Shown: positions 1 through 9,500 of the stretch, one piece after another
Layout of the letters: each line of letters opens with the position of its first letter
Numbering within the stretch: position 1 is the first letter of the stretch
Source: Rhodoferax potami
GTDB lineage: Bacteria; Pseudomonadota; Gammaproteobacteria; Burkholderiales; Burkholderiaceae_C
Assembly (NCBI RefSeq): GCF_032193805.1
Contig: NZ_JAVBIK010000001.1
Location: forward strand, 3,307,001 to 3,371,000
Reading direction: 5' to 3'
DNA: 64,000 nucleotides
The notes under the pieces: model-generated
Told to the model about the DNA's origin: nothing
The model's input: the letters and a program-made list of their open reading frames with translations, nothing else
Databases searched by the model: none
Made by a program: the position numbers and the translations under genes

Positions 1-144
1 TCCGTGGGCATTCAGGGCGGCGTCGATTTCTTTTTTTACGTTGGCAGTCAGGCCATCGCCACCGACCATAACAACAGGGTCAAGGTGGTGGGCTTCAGCG
101 CGGTGATCTTTGCGCTGAGCGGGTGTCAATTGGATTTGAGGCAT
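1..144 (-). CDS. yhbY: YhbY-family RNA-binding protein, N-terminal part only
   Basis: The complement of positions 144 to 1 is an open frame starting at ATG and running off the window edge after 48 codons. The residues begin [20 protein letters not shown] and continue with a [13 protein letters not shown] stretch, which matches the start of CRS1/YhbY domain proteins (about 100 residues in full, KH-like fold, binding pre-50S ribosomal particles). In E. coli and many proteobacteria yhbY is divergent from rlmE and ftsH, exactly as here, which supports the call. Only 18 bases separate its start from the rlmE start, so the two divergent genes must have interleaved control signals. The C-terminal half is outside the window. 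Confidence 0.85.
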   Translation of the reverse strand, partial: MPQIQLTPAQRKDHRAEAHHLDPVVMVGGDGLTANVKKEIDAALNAHG

Positions 145-162
145 GTGGGTATTATCAACGCA

Positions 163-849
163 ATGAAAACGCAGAGCAAAAGTAACAAGCCCGATAACAA
201 GGCCGGCAACAAAAAGGTCAATAAAGCGTGGTTACACGACCATATTAACGACCCCTATGTGAAATTGGCCAACAAAGAGGGCTACCGCGCGCGCGCTGCC
301 TACAAGCTCAAAGAGATTGATGAAACCCTGCACTTGGTCAAACCGGGGCAGTTGGTGGTGGATTTGGGGTGCACCCCCGGTGCCTGGAGCCAGTACCTAC
401 GGCGGCGCATGTCCCCTCAGGGGGCGGCGGCAGGGGCCCTGAACGGCACCTTGATCGGCCTGGACCTGCTGCCCATGGAGCCGATTGAAGGGGTGACCTT
501 TATTCAAGGCGATTTCCGGGAGGCCGAAACTTTGACGCAACTGGAGGCCGCGCTGGGCGGGCACAAGGCGGATCTGGTGGTCTCGGACATGGCGCCCAAC
601 CTGTCGGGCATTTCATCTGCAGACGCAGCCCGCATTGAGTACCTCGTTGAACTGGCCATCGAATTTGCCCAAAACCACATGAAACCCCAAGGCGCACTCG
701 TCGCCAAAGTGTTCCATGGCGGGAGCTACAACGCCGTGGTGCAAAAGTTCAAGGAGGCCTTTGTCACTGTGAAGCCCTTGAAACCCAAAGCATCAAGGGA
801 CCGGTCTTCTGAAACCTTCCTGATTGGGATGGGCCTGAAGGGCTTTTGA
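163..849 (+). CDS. rlmE: 23S rRNA 2'-O-ribose uridine methyltransferase RlmE (FtsJ/RrmJ)
   Basis: This 228-residue SAM-dependent methyltransferase modifies U2552 of 23S rRNA (E. coli numbering) late in 50S assembly. The frame is open further upstream to the window edge, but that part lies over the divergent yhbY gene, so the ATG at 163 ([12 protein letters not shown]) is chosen. The protein has a basic N-terminus, the family stretch [13 protein letters not shown], a SAM site around [13 protein letters not shown], the catalytic Asp in [10 protein letters not shown] and the Lys in [11 protein letters not shown] short Gly/Ala-rich insertion follows the SAM motif ([14 protein letters not shown]). 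It is followed by ftsH, the usual proteobacterial order. No clear Shine-Dalgarno sequence is visible. Confidence 0.93.
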   Translation: MKTQSKSNKPDNKAGNKKVNKAWLHDHINDPYVKLANKEGYRARAAYKLKEIDETLHLVKPGQLVVDLGCTPGAWSQYLRRRMSPQGAAAGALNGTLIGLDLLPMEPIEGVTFIQGDFREAETLTQLEAALGGHKADLVVSDMAPNLSGISSADAARIEYLVELAIEFAQNHMKPQGALVAKVFHGGSYNAVVQKFKEAFVTVKPLKPKASRDRSSETFLIGMGLKGF

Positions 850-913
850 GACTTAGTTGATCAAACCCATGCTATTTCTATGGATGTCCGCAAGCAAAAA
901 AGTATGCGACATC

Positions 914-941
914 CTTGAAAGGCCTAAAATGGTTGCCATGT
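914..941 (+). promoter_or_regulatory. Candidate sigma-32 (heat-shock) promoter for ftsH
   Basis: CTTGAAA at 914-920 is identical to the sigma-32 -35 consensus, and TGCCATGT at 934-941 agrees with the CCCCATNT -10 element at all but the first two C. The spacer is 13 bases, the usual length. The site lies about 40 bases before the ftsH start. In E. coli ftsH is itself heat-shock controlled and its product degrades sigma-32, so the location makes sense. This is pattern matching only. Confidence 0.55.
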
Positions 942-981
942 ATGCGGGGCAAGGGCCCTCGCGTCCTGAATGGAGCTTCGC

Positions 982-2892
982 TTGAATAATCAGTGGTTTT
1001 CTAAAGTTGCAGTTTGGTTGGTGATCGCCTTGGTGCTGTTCACCGTGTTCAAGCAATTTGATTCGCGCGCCTCTGCGTCTGGCATGGTCGGCTATTCCGA
1101 CTTCCTGGAGCAGGTCCGCAACAACCAGATCAAAAGCGCCATCATCCAAGAGGGGCAGGGCGGTACAGAAATTCTGGCCATCACCTCTGATGACCGCAAA
1201 GTCCGCACGACAGCGACTTATCTCGATCGCGGCCTAGTTGGCGATCTGATCGCCAACAACGTCAAATTCGATGTCAAGCCCCGCGAAGAAGGCTCCTTGC
1301 TCATGACTTTGCTGGTCAGCTGGGGCCCTATGTTGCTGTTGATCGGCGTGTGGGTGTACTTCATGCGCCAAATGCAGGGCGGCGGCAAGGGCGGAGCGTT
1401 CAGCTTCGGCAAGAGCAAAGCCCGTTTGCTCGACGAGAACACCAACACCGTGACCTTTGCCGATGTGGCGGGTTGTGATGAAGCCAAAGAAGAAGTGAAG
1501 GAAGTGGTTGACTTCTTGAAGGACCCCAGCAAGTTTCAAAAGCTCGGTGGCCGTATTCCCCGTGGTTTGCTGCTGGTGGGCCCTCCCGGTACCGGTAAAA
1601 CGCTGTTAGCCAAGTCGATTGCCGGCGAAGCCAAGGTGCCGTTCTTCAGTATCTCCGGTTCTGACTTTGTCGAAATGTTTGTGGGCGTGGGTGCATCTCG
1701 GGTGCGCGACATGTTCGAAAACGCCAAAAAGAACGCGCCATGCATCATCTTTATTGATGAAATTGACGCCGTCGGCCGCCAACGTGGTGCCGGCTTGGGC
1801 GGTGGCAATGACGAGCGCGAGCAAACTCTGAACCAGATGCTGGTGGAGATGGACGGCTTTGAGACCAATGTCGGCGTGATCGTGGTGGCCGCTACCAACC
1901 GCCCTGACATTCTGGACGCCGCTTTGCTGCGCCCCGGCCGTTTCGACCGTCAGGTCTACGTGACACTGCCCGATATCCGTGGCCGTGAACAGATCCTGAA
2001 CGTGCACATGCGTAAAGTGCCCTTGGGCCAGGACGTGAGTGCCAGCGTGATCGCCCGTGGCACTCCCGGCATGAGTGGTGCCGATCTGGCAAACCTGTGC
2101 AACGAAGCAGCCCTGATGGCAGCTCGCCGCAATGCGCGCTTGGTCGACATGCAGGACTTCGAGAAGGCCAAGGACAAGATCATCATGGGGCCTGAGCGCA
2201 AGTCCATGGTCATGCCCGAGGAAGAGCGCAAGAACACGGCCTACCACGAAGCCGGCCACGCACTGATCGGCAAAATGCTGCCCAAGTGCGATCCGGTGCA
2301 CAAAGTGACCATCATTCCCCGTGGCCGTGCTTTGGGTGTGACCATGAGCCTGCCTTCACAAGACCGCTACTCGTATGACAGCGAGTTCATGCTGAATCAA
2401 ATTAGCATGCTGTTCGGTGGCCGTATCGCAGAAGAAGTGTTCATGAATCAAATGACCACCGGCGCGTCGAACGACTTTGAGCGCGCTACCTCGATCGCCC
2501 GTGACATGGTGACCCGCTACGGTATGACCGACGCCCTGGGCCCTATGGTGTATGCCGAGAACGAAGGCGAAGTCTTCTTGGGTCGCAGCGTAACCAAGAC
2601 CACCAGCATGAGCGAGCAAACCATGCAAAAGGTGGACTCTGAGGTGCGCCGCATCATCGACCAGCAATACACCCTGGCACGCAAGCTGATTGAAGACAAC
2701 CAAGACAAGATGCATGCGATGGCCAAGGCCTTGCTGGAGTGGGAAACCATCGACAGCGACCAGCTGGACGACATCATGGCCGGCCGCGAGCCCCGTCCAC
2801 CGAAGGACTGGACCCCTCGCACGCCGCCCAACAGCGGCGGTGGCGGTGGTGCGGCAGCAGTTGCTGCAGAACCAGCGCCAAACGCGGCGTAA
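982..2892 (+). CDS. ftsH: ATP-dependent zinc metalloprotease FtsH
   Basis: FtsH is a membrane-anchored AAA+ protease that degrades misfolded membrane proteins and regulators such as sigma-32 and LpxC. The 636-residue protein has two N-terminal membrane segments (about residues 6-25 and 107-127) around a periplasmic domain, Walker A GPPGTGKT at 200-207, Walker B with [13 protein letters not shown], the second region of homology RPGRFDRQV, and the zinc site HEAGH at about 422-426. The C-terminus is Gly/Ala-rich. I chose the TTG at 982 because TGGAG lies 6 bases before it and the protein then starts at [11 protein letters not shown] as in relatives; an in-frame ATG at 970 would add four residues. 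A sigma-32-like promoter precedes it and a strong terminator follows. Confidence 0.96.
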   Translation: MNNQWFSKVAVWLVIALVLFTVFKQFDSRASASGMVGYSDFLEQVRNNQIKSAIIQEGQGGTEILAITSDDRKVRTTATYLDRGLVGDLIANNVKFDVKPREEGSLLMTLLVSWGPMLLLIGVWVYFMRQMQGGGKGGAFSFGKSKARLLDENTNTVTFADVAGCDEAKEEVKEVVDFLKDPSKFQKLGGRIPRGLLLVGPPGTGKTLLAKSIAGEAKVPFFSISGSDFVEMFVGVGASRVRDMFENAKKNAPCIIFIDEIDAVGRQRGAGLGGGNDEREQTLNQMLVEMDGFETNVGVIVVAATNRPDILDAALLRPGRFDRQVYVTLPDIRGREQILNVHMRKVPLGQDVSASVIARGTPGMSGADLANLCNEAALMAARRNARLVDMQDFEKAKDKIIMGPERKSMVMPEEERKNTAYHEAGHALIGKMLPKCDPVHKVTIIPRGRALGVTMSLPSQDRYSYDSEFMLNQISMLFGGRIAEEVFMNQMTTGASNDFERATSIARDMVTRYGMTDALGPMVYAENEGEVFLGRSVTKTTSMSEQTMQKVDSEVRRIIDQQYTLARKLIEDNQDKMHAMAKALLEWETIDSDQLDDIMAGREPRPPKDWTPRTPPNSGGGGGAAAVAAEPAPNAA

Positions 2893-2910
2893 CTAAATCG
2901 CGTTTGTGTG

Positions 2911-2938
2911 AAAAACAGGGCCCTCGGGCCCTGTTTTC
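2911..2938 (+). terminator. Rho-independent terminator after ftsH
   Basis: The arms AAAACAGGGCCC (2912-2923) and GGGCCCTGTTTT (2926-2937) are perfect inverted complements with a very tight loop, and the 3' arm ends in four T. It starts 19 bases after the ftsH stop codon and separates ftsH from folP. The A-rich left flank means it could also act on the other strand. Confidence 0.88.
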
Positions 2939-2958
2939 ATTGGGGATAATGGTGTTCT

Positions 2959-3864
2959 ATGCATTGGCAGACCTCCCGCTTTTCGATTGACCTCAGCCGT
3001 CCCCGTGTCATGGGGATTGTCAACGTCACTCCGGATTCGTTTTCGGATGGTGGTCAGCATGCCACCAGCTCTGCAGCCATGGCGCACTGCGAAGCGTTGC
3101 TCCGGGAAGGGGCGGATATTCTCGATATCGGCGGCGAGTCCACCCGCCCGGGCGCGCCACCGGTGAGCTTGGAGGAAGAGCTTGCCCGGGTATTGCCGGT
3201 CATCCGCCATGCAGTGACTTTGGGTGTGCCGGTGTCGGTGGATACCTACAAGCCAGCGGTGATGCAGGCAGCGTTGGACTTGGGTGCAGACATCATCAAC
3301 GATGTGTGGGCTTTGCGTTGGCGTGGCGACACGAGCGGCAAGACCGGACAAGACGTGGTGGTGGCTCACCCGAACTGCGGGGTGTGCCTGATGCACATGC
3401 ACCGTGATCCGCAGACCATGCAGTCGGCGCCGATGGTGGGTGATGTCGTTCCCCAGGTGCTCTCATTTTTGCAGCAGCTCGCGCATGATTTAAAAGGGCT
3501 GGGAGTCGATTCGACGCGGATTTGTCTCGACCCGGGCATAGGCTTCGGCAAGACAGTAGCCCAGAATTTTTCACTGCTCGCACGCCAGGCGGAGGCCGTG
3601 CCACAGGGCTATGCGGTGTTGGCGGGTTGGTCGCGCAAATCGTCCCTCGTAGCAGTGACCCAAACTGCTTCGCCGCACGGGGCGGGGCTCGGTATCGAAC
3701 AGCGCCTTGCACCTAGCGTGACGGCGGCGGTGCTGGCAGTCCAAAACGGCGCGCATGTGGTGCGGGTGCATGATGTGCGCGAGACCATCAGCGGACTCCG
3801 GGTGCTGGCTGCCATGCAGGCAGAGCAGGTTCCTCAGGCGCCAGCCCGGGACCTCGGCAGCTAG
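2959..3864 (+). CDS. folP: Dihydropteroate synthase
   Basis: FolP joins para-aminobenzoate to 6-hydroxymethyl-dihydropterin pyrophosphate in cytoplasmic folate synthesis and is the sulfonamide target. The 301-residue TIM-barrel protein has the signature NVTPDSFSDGG near residue 20, GGESTRPGA near 60, a DIINDVWAL strand, DPGIGFGKT and the Arg/Lys segment GWSRKSSL. The C-terminal end ILAVQNGAHVVRVHDV type is typical (here AVQNGAHVVRVHDVRET). There is a modest insertion after DVWALRW compared with E. coli. It lies between ftsH and glmM as in E. coli, but the terminator upstream means it has its own promoter. Confidence 0.95.
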   Translation: MHWQTSRFSIDLSRPRVMGIVNVTPDSFSDGGQHATSSAAMAHCEALLREGADILDIGGESTRPGAPPVSLEEELARVLPVIRHAVTLGVPVSVDTYKPAVMQAALDLGADIINDVWALRWRGDTSGKTGQDVVVAHPNCGVCLMHMHRDPQTMQSAPMVGDVVPQVLSFLQQLAHDLKGLGVDSTRICLDPGIGFGKTVAQNFSLLARQAEAVPQGYAVLAGWSRKSSLVAVTQTASPHGAGLGIEQRLAPSVTAAVLAVQNGAHVVRVHDVRETISGLRVLAAMQAEQVPQAPARDLGS

Positions 3865-3945
3865 TCCGTTCATTTTTCACTGGCATTCCTCACTGGGGTT
3901 TGCCGGTGGCTGATTCATCAAATACAAAACCAACAGAAAGAACCT

Positions 3946-5277
3946 ATGGGAAGAAGATATTTCGGCACTGACGGCATTCGCGGCACAGTGGGTCAAGCGC
4001 CCATTACCCCCGACTTCGTGTTGCGCCTCGCGCATGCAGTGGGCCATGTGCTAAAAGAAACCGAGGCGCGCCCCACGGTGCTCATCGGCAAGGACACCCG
4101 GATTTCCGGCTACATGCTGGAAAGTGCCCTGGAAAGTGGCTTTAACTCAGCAGGGGTCGACGTGGTGCTGCTGGGCCCGCTGCCCACCCCGGGGGTGGCC
4201 TACCTGACCCGCGCCCAGCGCGCGTCCTTGGGAGTTGTTATCAGCGCCAGCCACAACCCGTTTGCAGACAACGGCATCAAGTTCTTCAACGCCAAAGGCA
4301 GCAAGTTGCCCGACGCTTGGGAGCTTGCTGTTGAGGCGGAACTCGAGAAACCCCCGGTGTGGGTGGACTCCGCCAGTCTGGGCAAAACCCGCCGCTTGGA
4401 AGACGCTGCCGGCCGCTACATCGAGTTTTGCAAAAGCACCTTTGCCAACGACCTGACCCTGAAGGGCATGAAGCTCGTGGTCGATGCCGCACACGGCGCG
4501 GCATATCACATTGCACCCAAGGTGTTTCACGAGTTGGGCGCTGAAGTCATTGCGATCGGCTGCACGCCCGATGGCCTGAACATCAACAAAGGTGTGGGCG
4601 CCACCCACCCCGAAGCGCTGGTGAAGGCGGTCCAAGAGCACAAGGCCGACTTCGGCATCGCGCTGGACGGCGACGCTGACCGCCTGCAACTGGTGGATGC
4701 CGATGGCCGCCTCTACAACGGGGACGAGCTGCTGTACCTGATGGCCGATGACCGCTTGGGCCGTGACGAGCATGTGCCCGGCGTGGTCGGTACCCTGATG
4801 ACCAACATGGCGGTGGAAGTCGCCCTCAAGTCCCGCGGCGTGCAGTTTGTGCGTGCCAAGGTGGGCGACCGTTACGTGCTCGAAGAGCTGGAAAAGCACA
4901 AGTGGATCTTGGGCGGTGAAGGCTCGGGACACCTGCTGGCGCTGGACAAGCACACCACCGGCGATGGCTTGGTGTCTGCCCTGCAGGTACTGCAAGCCTG
5001 TGTCCGCAGCGGCAAAACCATGGCCGAGCTGTTGGCCGGCGTCACGCTGTTTCCGCAGACCCTGATCAATGTGCGTTTGACGCCTGGCCAGGATTGGAAG
5101 AGCAACACCCGCATGGCCGATGAAACCAAGGCCGCCGAAGCTGCACTGGGCGACAGCGGCCGCGTGCTCATCCGCGCCAGCGGCACTGAGCCTTTGGTGC
5201 GCGTGATGGTGGAAGCCCGCGATGCCACCATGGCGCAAAGCTGCGCGCAGCGCATTGCCGACACTTTGAAAGTCTGA
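3946..5277 (+). CDS. glmM: Phosphoglucosamine mutase
   Basis: GlmM interconverts glucosamine-6-phosphate and glucosamine-1-phosphate on the way to UDP-GlcNAc for peptidoglycan and LPS. The 443-residue protein starts [13 protein letters not shown]. The phosphorylated serine is Ser102 in ISASHNP, the same number as in E. coli GlmM. The magnesium loop DGDADR and the sugar-binding GEGSGH are present, and the C-terminal phosphate-binding loop is [14 protein letters not shown]. It follows folP and is followed four bases later by an acetyltransferase gene, so the two probably share a transcript. Confidence 0.97.
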   Translation: MGRRYFGTDGIRGTVGQAPITPDFVLRLAHAVGHVLKETEARPTVLIGKDTRISGYMLESALESGFNSAGVDVVLLGPLPTPGVAYLTRAQRASLGVVISASHNPFADNGIKFFNAKGSKLPDAWELAVEAELEKPPVWVDSASLGKTRRLEDAAGRYIEFCKSTFANDLTLKGMKLVVDAAHGAAYHIAPKVFHELGAEVIAIGCTPDGLNINKGVGATHPEALVKAVQEHKADFGIALDGDADRLQLVDADGRLYNGDELLYLMADDRLGRDEHVPGVVGTLMTNMAVEVALKSRGVQFVRAKVGDRYVLEELEKHKWILGGEGSGHLLALDKHTTGDGLVSALQVLQACVRSGKTMAELLAGVTLFPQTLINVRLTPGQDWKSNTRMADETKAAEAALGDSGRVLIRASGTEPLVRVMVEARDATMAQSCAQRIADTLKV

Positions 5278-5281
5278 GGCG

Positions 5282-5782
5282 ATGAGCACAGCCCTTCGAG
5301 TGACGCAGGCGGACTACGCCAACCCGGTGCATGCGGCCGCCTTGGTCATGCTGCTGGACGCCTATGCCAGCGACCCCATGGGCGGTGGCGAGCCCTTGAG
5401 CGACTTTGCCAAAGCGCACTTGGTGTCCTCGCTGGCCGCGCGCCCGCAGGCCTACAGCGTGCTGGCGTTTGCCTCTGCAGACGACTCGGTCCCCGTGGGT
5501 TTGGTGAATTGCATCGAAGGTTTTTCCACCTTCAAGTGCAAACCGCTGGTCAATGTGCACGATGTGGCGGTGCTGGCGGGTTACCGCGGCCAGCGCATCG
5601 GTGAACAGATGTTGGCCTTGGCCGAGACCATCGCTCGCGAGCGCGGCGCCTGCAAGCTCACGCTGGAAGTGCTGTCGGGCAACACCGGCGCCGAAAAGTT
5701 GTATCGCCGCGTGGGTTTTGCCTACTACGAACTGGACCCCGCCATGGGGCAGGCCGGCTTCATGCAAAAGTGGCTGGACTGA
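5282..5782 (+). CDS. GNAT-family N-acetyltransferase
   Basis: A 166-residue protein with a GNAT fold. The acetyl-CoA pyrophosphate loop is visible in VAVLAGYRGQRIGEQML (about residues 96-112), preceded by the beta-strand NVHDVAV and followed by the C-terminal YRRVGFAYYELD motif typical of small-molecule acetyltransferases. The substrate cannot be read from the sequence. It starts four bases after the glmM stop, so it is likely co-transcribed with it, but there is no reason to think it acts on glucosamine phosphate, since GlmU does that. Confidence 0.85.
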   Translation: MSTALRVTQADYANPVHAAALVMLLDAYASDPMGGGEPLSDFAKAHLVSSLAARPQAYSVLAFASADDSVPVGLVNCIEGFSTFKCKPLVNVHDVAVLAGYRGQRIGEQMLALAETIARERGACKLTLEVLSGNTGAEKLYRRVGFAYYELDPAMGQAGFMQKWLD

Positions 5783-5814
5783 GCAGCCAAGCGCTGAATT
5801 GACGAGGGCTCCCC

Positions 5815-6090
5815 ATGTTCAAAATCTACTGGACCGACACCGAAGGTCAATCCCACGGTGCAGAAACCGCAGACCTGGTGCACGCCCTGCAAATCACCAA
5901 AGAAAAGCGGGATGCCGGCTACACCTTTGTGACCATGGCCAGCGAGAACCCGCAGAACGTGGGCAAGCAGGGCGTGGACGCCGTGGTGGACGGCAAAACC
6001 CCGGACGGCCAGGACTACGACTGGTCCAAAGCCGGTCGCGCGGGCAAGCCTCGCAGGGGTGACAAGGTCATCACGAACAAAGACCACTGA
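5815..6090 (+). CDS. Conserved hypothetical protein, 91 residues
   Basis: I do not recognise a family with a known function. The frame starts at ATG after a GAGGG-type ribosome site and encodes a small soluble protein, with a mixed alpha/beta first half (MFKIYWTDTEGQSHGAE) and a polar, basic C-terminus (KAGRAGKPRRGDKV). It has no signal peptide, membrane segment or cysteine. Codon use looks like that of its neighbours. It follows the acetyltransferase gene by 32 bases and is followed closely by two small membrane protein genes on the same strand. Confidence 0.7.
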   Translation: MFKIYWTDTEGQSHGAETADLVHALQITKEKRDAGYTFVTMASENPQNVGKQGVDAVVDGKTPDGQDYDWSKAGRAGKPRRGDKVITNKDH

Positions 6091-6103
6091 CGGAGTATCA
6101 AAC

Positions 6104-6556
6104 TTGCGGGCTGAGCGTGTCACGATTCATGAGGTCGTTCGAGTCACCAAAGACGCATTTCGTTTTAGTCGTTGGACGTACATTTCTTTCAAGCTGTCAG
6201 ATGGACGTTTGCACAACTGGGTAGTGCCAGGGTGGCAAGAGGTGTATTCCGGTATGACGGTCATCGCCTTCCTCGAACGGCCCCTGAAAGCACAAGGGTC
6301 CAACACAGTTCTTGGTTGGCGGGACTCTCGCGACGGGACACTGGTTTTTTCACCGGTACGAATCGCTGACTATGTGAGTCTTGCTTTTGCTTTTTTCGCC
6401 TCTTTGGTTTTCTATCGCCTCTACTTGGACTATCCAAATAATTCCAGCCTGTCTTCACCGTGGCTCGCCATTGCATTTGGTGCCATGGGTGTTTGGGCAT
6501 GTCACACCATCGTGCGCAAGCTTCAAGTCATTTCGCACTTGAGGCGACTCGAATGA
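6104..6556 (+). CDS. Hypothetical membrane protein, about 150 residues
   Basis: Unrecognised. The first half is soluble with several beta-like stretches (FRFSRWTYISFKLSDGR), and the second half has two likely membrane segments (around DYVSLAFAFFASLVFYRLYL and WLAIAFGAMGVWACHTIV). I prefer the TTG at 6104, which has CGGAG eight bases upstream; an earlier in-frame ATG at 6059 would overlap the preceding gene by 32 bases. Base composition in this gene is less GC-rich than in its neighbours, which may point to a more recent arrival. It overlaps the next gene by an ATGA junction, so the two are translationally coupled. Confidence 0.6.
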   Translation: MRAERVTIHEVVRVTKDAFRFSRWTYISFKLSDGRLHNWVVPGWQEVYSGMTVIAFLERPLKAQGSNTVLGWRDSRDGTLVFSPVRIADYVSLAFAFFASLVFYRLYLDYPNNSSLSSPWLAIAFGAMGVWACHTIVRKLQVISHLRRLE

Positions 6557-6948
6557 GTTTTATGAACCTGCTGTTTGCCCTTTACACCCTCGCCAGCCTC
6601 ACGCACTTCGCGCACAACGCGGAATACATCGCCTTCTATCCCGGCTTGCCGGTGTGGATGACGCGGGAGTCGGTGTACCTGGCCTGGTTGGCAGTAGCTG
6701 CGGTGGGTGGCCTGTCCTTGATTGCCAGCCGGCTGGGCTGGTCTCGGTGGGCAGCTGTTCTATTGGTTGCCTATGGCTTGCTGGGCGTAGACGGCCTGCT
6801 GCACTACACCCTGGGCCTTTGCTCGGAGCACACGCTGGCAACTAACCTCACGATCTGGGCGGAAGTGCTGCTCGGGGTGACACTGGCTTGTGCGGCAGCG
6901 CTGCGTTTGAAGCGGCTGGGTTTCCGCAAGGTGGCTGCCAATTTTTGA
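6553..6948 (+). CDS. Hypothetical four-helix membrane protein, 131 residues
   Basis: The start ATG overlaps the upstream stop codon (ATGA). The protein has four hydrophobic segments: MNLLFALYTLASLTHF, the AWLAVAAVGGLSLIA region, the AAVLLVAYGLLGVDGLLHY region and AEVLLGVTLACAAALRL. It contains a few His and one Cys in or near the helices (THFAHNAEY, LHYTLGLCSEH), which could bind a metal or heme, but this is speculation. No family is recognised with confidence. Immediately downstream lies a copy of the 57-base palindromic element, then the convergent arsA gene. Confidence 0.65.
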   Translation: MSFMNLLFALYTLASLTHFAHNAEYIAFYPGLPVWMTRESVYLAWLAVAAVGGLSLIASRLGWSRWAAVLLVAYGLLGVDGLLHYTLGLCSEHTLATNLTIWAEVLLGVTLACAAALRLKRLGFRKVAANF

Positions 6949-6949
6949 G

Positions 6950-7006
6950 TAAGAACTCCCTCTAGCGCTCGTGGAATATGCGCGAGCAGCTACTCTTTTT
7001 ATAGCG
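6950..7006 (-). repeat. 57-base palindromic element, copy 1 (overlaps arsA stop codon)
   Basis: Read on the minus strand this copy starts CGCTATAAAA, then carries TAGCTG at its position 15 and GCGCTAG near position 40, with the same 57-base register as the other copies. Its GCTATAA provides the last sense codon and the TAA stop of arsA, so the insertion appears to have redefined the arsA C-terminus. It fills nearly the whole gap between arsA and the convergent membrane protein gene. Confidence 0.7.
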
Positions 7007-8762
7007 TAGTCAAGGACCCCAGCGCAGCAAGGCCCACCGGCCGCTCAGCCATCCAGGGCACGACATAGCTGTGCTGTGACAGACCGTGGGCAATCCGGGC
7101 CATCTGTTTTACTTCCCCGGCCAGTCGTGCTGCCAACAGCGGATCGCGTGTGCCTGCTGCGGCCATGCTTTTGTTGATGACCCACGCATAGGGCTCAATC
7201 TTGGCGCGGCGCAGGTCGTCCTGCAGTGCGGCCACTTGCGACACGGGCGTGATTTCGGGCAGCGTGACCAGCACGATCTTGGTGTGGTCGGGGTCTTGCA
7301 GGCGCATCAGCGGAGTGACCAAGCGGCCGGGGTTGGCGTCGCCGTACTCACGCAGCATCTGGCGGTGATAAGCGCCGGTGGCGTCCATCAGCAGCAGGCT
7401 GTGGCCGGTGGGCGCAGTGTCCAGTACCACGAAGGCACTGCGCGCCTCACTCACGATACGCGAGAACGCATGGAACACGGCCACCTCTTCCGTGCAGGGC
7501 GACTGCAAATCTTCGCGCAGCAGGGCAATGCCCTCAGCATCCAAGCCCGGGGACTTGGCCGCCATCACTTTGGCGATGTACTTTTCAGTCTCGGCCTTGG
7601 GGTCTATGCGGTCCACCTTCAGACCGGGCAGGCTGCCATCCACCGTCACTTGCAGATGGTCGGCGGGGTCGGTGGTGCTCAGGTGCACCGAGTGACCACG
7701 TTGCACCAAGCCCGCAGCGATGGCAGCCGCGATGGTGGTTTTTCCCACGCCGCCCTTGCCCATGACCATGATCAGCCCGCGGCCCTGGGTAGCTAGTGCG
7801 TCGGTCAGTGCGGAGAGGGTATGGGTAGGGTGGATGCCAGCATGCGCCACTGCGGGTTGCACCTGAGCTACTGGTTCTTTGGTAGACAGCAGTGCGCGAA
7901 GAGCAGACAGGCCCACGGTGTCAAACGCCCGCAGGGCAATGCGGTCTTGCGGCAAGGCCTGCAAGTGCACGGGCATGGCGGCCAGGGCTTGGGCGCCCAG
8001 TGCTTCAAAAGCAGTAGCGACCGCATCGCCCGCCACACTGGCATAGAACACGCCGTTGATAGCCAGTCGCTGGTTGTGCAGCCCCAAGTCTTGTAGCTCC
8101 AGCGAGGTGCGCGCGGCTTCCGCAATGGCGCCTACATCCGGCCGCGTGACCAGCACCACGGTGGTCTGCACCGGGTCGCTCAGGGTCTGCAGGGCTTGGG
8201 CAAAGCGAGCCTCTTGCATCTTCAGGCCCGAGTGCGGCCCGAGGCAGGACGCGCCGCGATCGTTATCCGCCAGAAAGCCGGTCCATGCTTTGGGCAGGCT
8301 CAAGAGGCGCAGGGTGTGACCAGTGGGCGCGGTGTCAAACACCACGTGGTCATAGCCCGCCGCATCCCCGCTGAGTAGGTTGGCGAATTCGTCAAACGCG
8401 GCAATCTCGGTGGTGCAGGCACCGGACAACTGCTCTTGCACCTGGCTGCGCTCGGCCTCGGTACTGGCCGGGTCCATCTGCGCCAGCACCCGCGCGCGGT
8501 AGCTTTGGGCCGCGTTGTCGGGGTCGATGTTGAGCACCGATAAGCCTTTCACACCGGGCACAGCCACCGGCGTGTTGGCCAGCGTGATCCCCAGCATCTC
8601 GTCCAGGTTGCTGGCAGCATCGGTGCTCACCAGCAGCACCTTTTTGCCGCTGTCGGCAAGTGCGATGGCACAAGCGGTGGACAGCGAGGTTTTACCCACG
8701 CCGCCTTTGCCGGTGAAGAATAGGTGGCGGGTGGGATGCTGCAGGAGTTCGAGTGGGTTCAT
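6999..8762 (-). CDS. arsA: Arsenite-activated ATPase ArsA (two-domain)
   Basis: ArsA is the cytoplasmic ATPase that normally energises the ArsB arsenite pump. The 587-residue protein is a tandem duplication: Walker A loops TGKGGVGKT near residues 17-25 and MGKGGVGKTT near 334-343, each half with a DTAPTGH motif. The three arsenite-binding cysteines of R773 ArsA are conserved: Cys116 in SGACTTEIA, Cys173 in GASCLGP and Cys423 in SPCTEEVA. It is the last gene of the ars operon, three bases after arsH. Oddly, neither arsB nor arsD is present in the window, so its membrane partner is unknown. The stop codon lies in a 57-base repeat copy. Confidence 0.95.
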   Translation of the reverse strand: MNPLELLQHPTRHLFFTGKGGVGKTSLSTACAIALADSGKKVLLVSTDAASNLDEMLGITLANTPVAVPGVKGLSVLNIDPDNAAQSYRARVLAQMDPASTEAERSQVQEQLSGACTTEIAAFDEFANLLSGDAAGYDHVVFDTAPTGHTLRLLSLPKAWTGFLADNDRGASCLGPHSGLKMQEARFAQALQTLSDPVQTTVVLVTRPDVGAIAEAARTSLELQDLGLHNQRLAINGVFYASVAGDAVATAFEALGAQALAAMPVHLQALPQDRIALRAFDTVGLSALRALLSTKEPVAQVQPAVAHAGIHPTHTLSALTDALATQGRGLIMVMGKGGVGKTTIAAAIAAGLVQRGHSVHLSTTDPADHLQVTVDGSLPGLKVDRIDPKAETEKYIAKVMAAKSPGLDAEGIALLREDLQSPCTEEVAVFHAFSRIVSEARSAFVVLDTAPTGHSLLLMDATGAYHRQMLREYGDANPGRLVTPLMRLQDPDHTKIVLVTLPEITPVSQVAALQDDLRRAKIEPYAWVINKSMAAAGTRDPLLAARLAGEVKQMARIAHGLSQHSYVVPWMAERPVGLAALGSLTTL

Positions 8763-8765
8763 GGT

Positions 8766-9500
8766 TTACAGGCTACGCTGATTCACCCGCTTCATCAGTT
8801 GCTCAGCGCTCTCTTTGCGTTCTGAGTAGCGGTCCACCAGGTAGTTGGAAGCATCGCGGGTGAGCAGGGTGAACTTCATCAGCTCTTCCATCACATCGAC
8901 CACGCGGTCAAAGTAGGCAGAGGGCTTCATGCGGTCGTCGTCGCCGAATTCCATGAAGGCCTTGGCGACCGAGCTTTGGTTGGGGATGGTGACCATGCGC
9001 ATCCAGCGGCCGAGCACACGCATCTGGTTGACCGCGTTAAAGCTTTGCGAGCCGCCGCTCACCTGCATCACCGCTAGCGTTTTGCCCTGGGTGGGACGCA
9101 CCGCGCCGCTGTTGAGCGGTATCCAGTCGATCTGCGCTTTCATGATGCCGGTCATGGCGCCGTGCCGCTCGGGCGATGTCCAGACCATGCCCTCGCTCCA
9201 CTGTGTCAACTCGCGCAGCTCTTGCACCTTGGGGTGGGTGTCGGGTGCGTCGTCGGGCAGGGGCAGGCCGCTGGGGTTGAAGATGCGGGTCTCGGCGCCC
9301 ATGGCCTGCAGCAGGCGGGCCGCTTCTTCAGTCAGGAGCCGGCTGAAGGACCGGGGCCGCAGCGAGCCGTAGAGCAGCGCAATGCGCGGCGCATGGGTGG
9401 AGGGTGCCGGGCGCAGCGCGGCGGCATCCGGCAGTCGGAAGTGCGCGGCCTCCAGCTGGGGCAGGGTGTTCAGCAAATCAGACACGTTGGCCCTTGTCAT
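8766..9500 (-). CDS. arsH: NADPH-dependent FMN reductase ArsH
   Basis: ArsH is a flavoprotein that oxidises trivalent organoarsenicals (for example methylarsenite) to less toxic pentavalent forms. The 244-residue protein has a flavodoxin-like fold: the FMN phosphate loop is [13 protein letters not shown], followed by [23 protein letters not shown] and the [16 protein letters not shown] segment, all characteristic of ArsH. The start ATG overlaps the 3' end of the upstream arsC by 23 bases, and the gene is followed by arsA after three bases, so the three are expected to be translated from one message. Confidence 0.95.
   Translation of the reverse strand: MTRANVSDLLNTLPQLEAAHFRLPDAAALRPAPSTHAPRIALLYGSLRPRSFSRLLTEEAARLLQAMGAETRIFNPSGLPLPDDAPDTHPKVQELRELTQWSEGMVWTSPERHGAMTGIMKAQIDWIPLNSGAVRPTQGKTLAVMQVSGGSQSFNAVNQMRVLGRWMRMVTIPNQSSVAKAFMEFGDDDRMKPSAYFDRVVDVMEELMKFTLLTRDASNYLVDRYSERKESAEQLMKRVNQRSL

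Noticed and set aside
4147-5289. Long open frame on the minus strand over glmM
   Set aside because: It is the shadow of a GC-rich gene: His- and Gln-rich, no recognisable domain, while glmM on the plus strand is certain. Similar frames over many genes were dropped for the same reason.
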